A DNA stretch of 20,128 nucleotides from Spirochaetia bacterium. Lineage in GTDB: Bacteria; Spirochaetota; Spirochaetia; Treponematales; Treponemataceae. Below are positions 20,048 to 20,128 of the stretch, in pieces. The position numbers and the translations under genes are program-made. Under the pieces are notes generated by a model. It was not told the origin of the DNA. It searched no databases and was given only the letters and a program-made list of their open reading frames with translations. How positions within the stretch are numbered: the first letter of the stretch is position 1; each line of letters starts with the position of its first letter. The stretch spans positions 1-20,128 of the forward strand of contig CAAGIZ010000055.1 in NCBI GenBank assembly GCA_900770075.1, given 5' to 3'.

Positions 20048-20128
20048 ATAAAAAGTCAAGAAGATTGTTTCAACAATCGATTGACTTTTTATGCCGCTTC
20101 GCAATGAAATGAGAAGCGGCAGTTGATA
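20048..20128 (-). repeat. Two-hairpin lipoprotein leader element, copy 2
   Basis: This is the minus-strand counterpart of 48-130. Hairpin one: GAAGCGGC (20113-20120) and GCCGCTTC (20093-20100) around a 12-nt loop (20101-20112). Read on the minus strand the loop is TCATTTCATTGC, 11 of 12 as in copy 1. Hairpin two uses 20050-20059 and 20081-20090 and differs from copy 1 by one base deletion. TAT-x-x-ACTGC precedes both copies, so the element may extend beyond the window. Confidence 0.7.

Overview
The window looks like a piece of a host-associated spirochaete chromosome, most likely Treponema or a close relative. This is inferred from moderate GC content, two lipoproteins with FTGC lipoboxes, a bS21 gene, a large membrane chemoreceptor, and intergenic DNA crowded with palindromic repeats. 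No rRNA, tRNA, phage, transposase or CRISPR array was seen.

Layout. Positions 1-2689 hold an amino-acid ABC importer: a lipoprotein substrate-binding protein with its own terminator, then a separately promoted permease-ATPase pair. A cytidylate-kinase-like gene and an S66 LD-carboxypeptidase follow on the same strand to 4512. A 423-bp gap carries a MITE-like element. On the minus strand (4936-9263) lie a Dabb-domain gene, a COG2509 FAD dehydrogenase and a dCache chemoreceptor. On the plus strand a PurO-type IMP cyclohydrolase is coupled by a TAATG overlap to a B12-binding radical SAM protein (9612-12073). A possible operator-controlled small RNA gene and rpsU come next. A bidirectional terminator separates rpsU from a minus-strand pair, an ABC-F ATPase (Uup type) followed by a hot-dog thioesterase. 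From 15408 there is a complete zinc-resistance unit: promoter, ArsR/SmtB-type operator, an ArsR repressor with an SmtB-like alpha-5 zinc site, and a P1B-type Zn/Cd ATPase with a His-rich N-terminus. The right end is accessory: a brnT-brnA toxin-antitoxin pair lying between two copies of a ~70-bp direct repeat, and a large unknown lipoprotein.

The most notable non-gene signal is a pair of ~80-nt leader elements at the two ends of the window (48-130 on plus, 20128-20048 on minus), each immediately upstream of the Shine-Dalgarno site of a lipoprotein gene. They share a conserved 12-nt loop on an 8-bp stem whose two versions differ by three compensatory base-pair changes. An almost identical terminator-shaped hairpin follows. 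This is a candidate undescribed cis-regulatory RNA or structured repeat family. Other notable points are the operator/sRNA region at 12104-12234, a coding minisatellite and a palindromic insertion inside the ABC-F gene, and a probable leaderless start for the FAD dehydrogenase.
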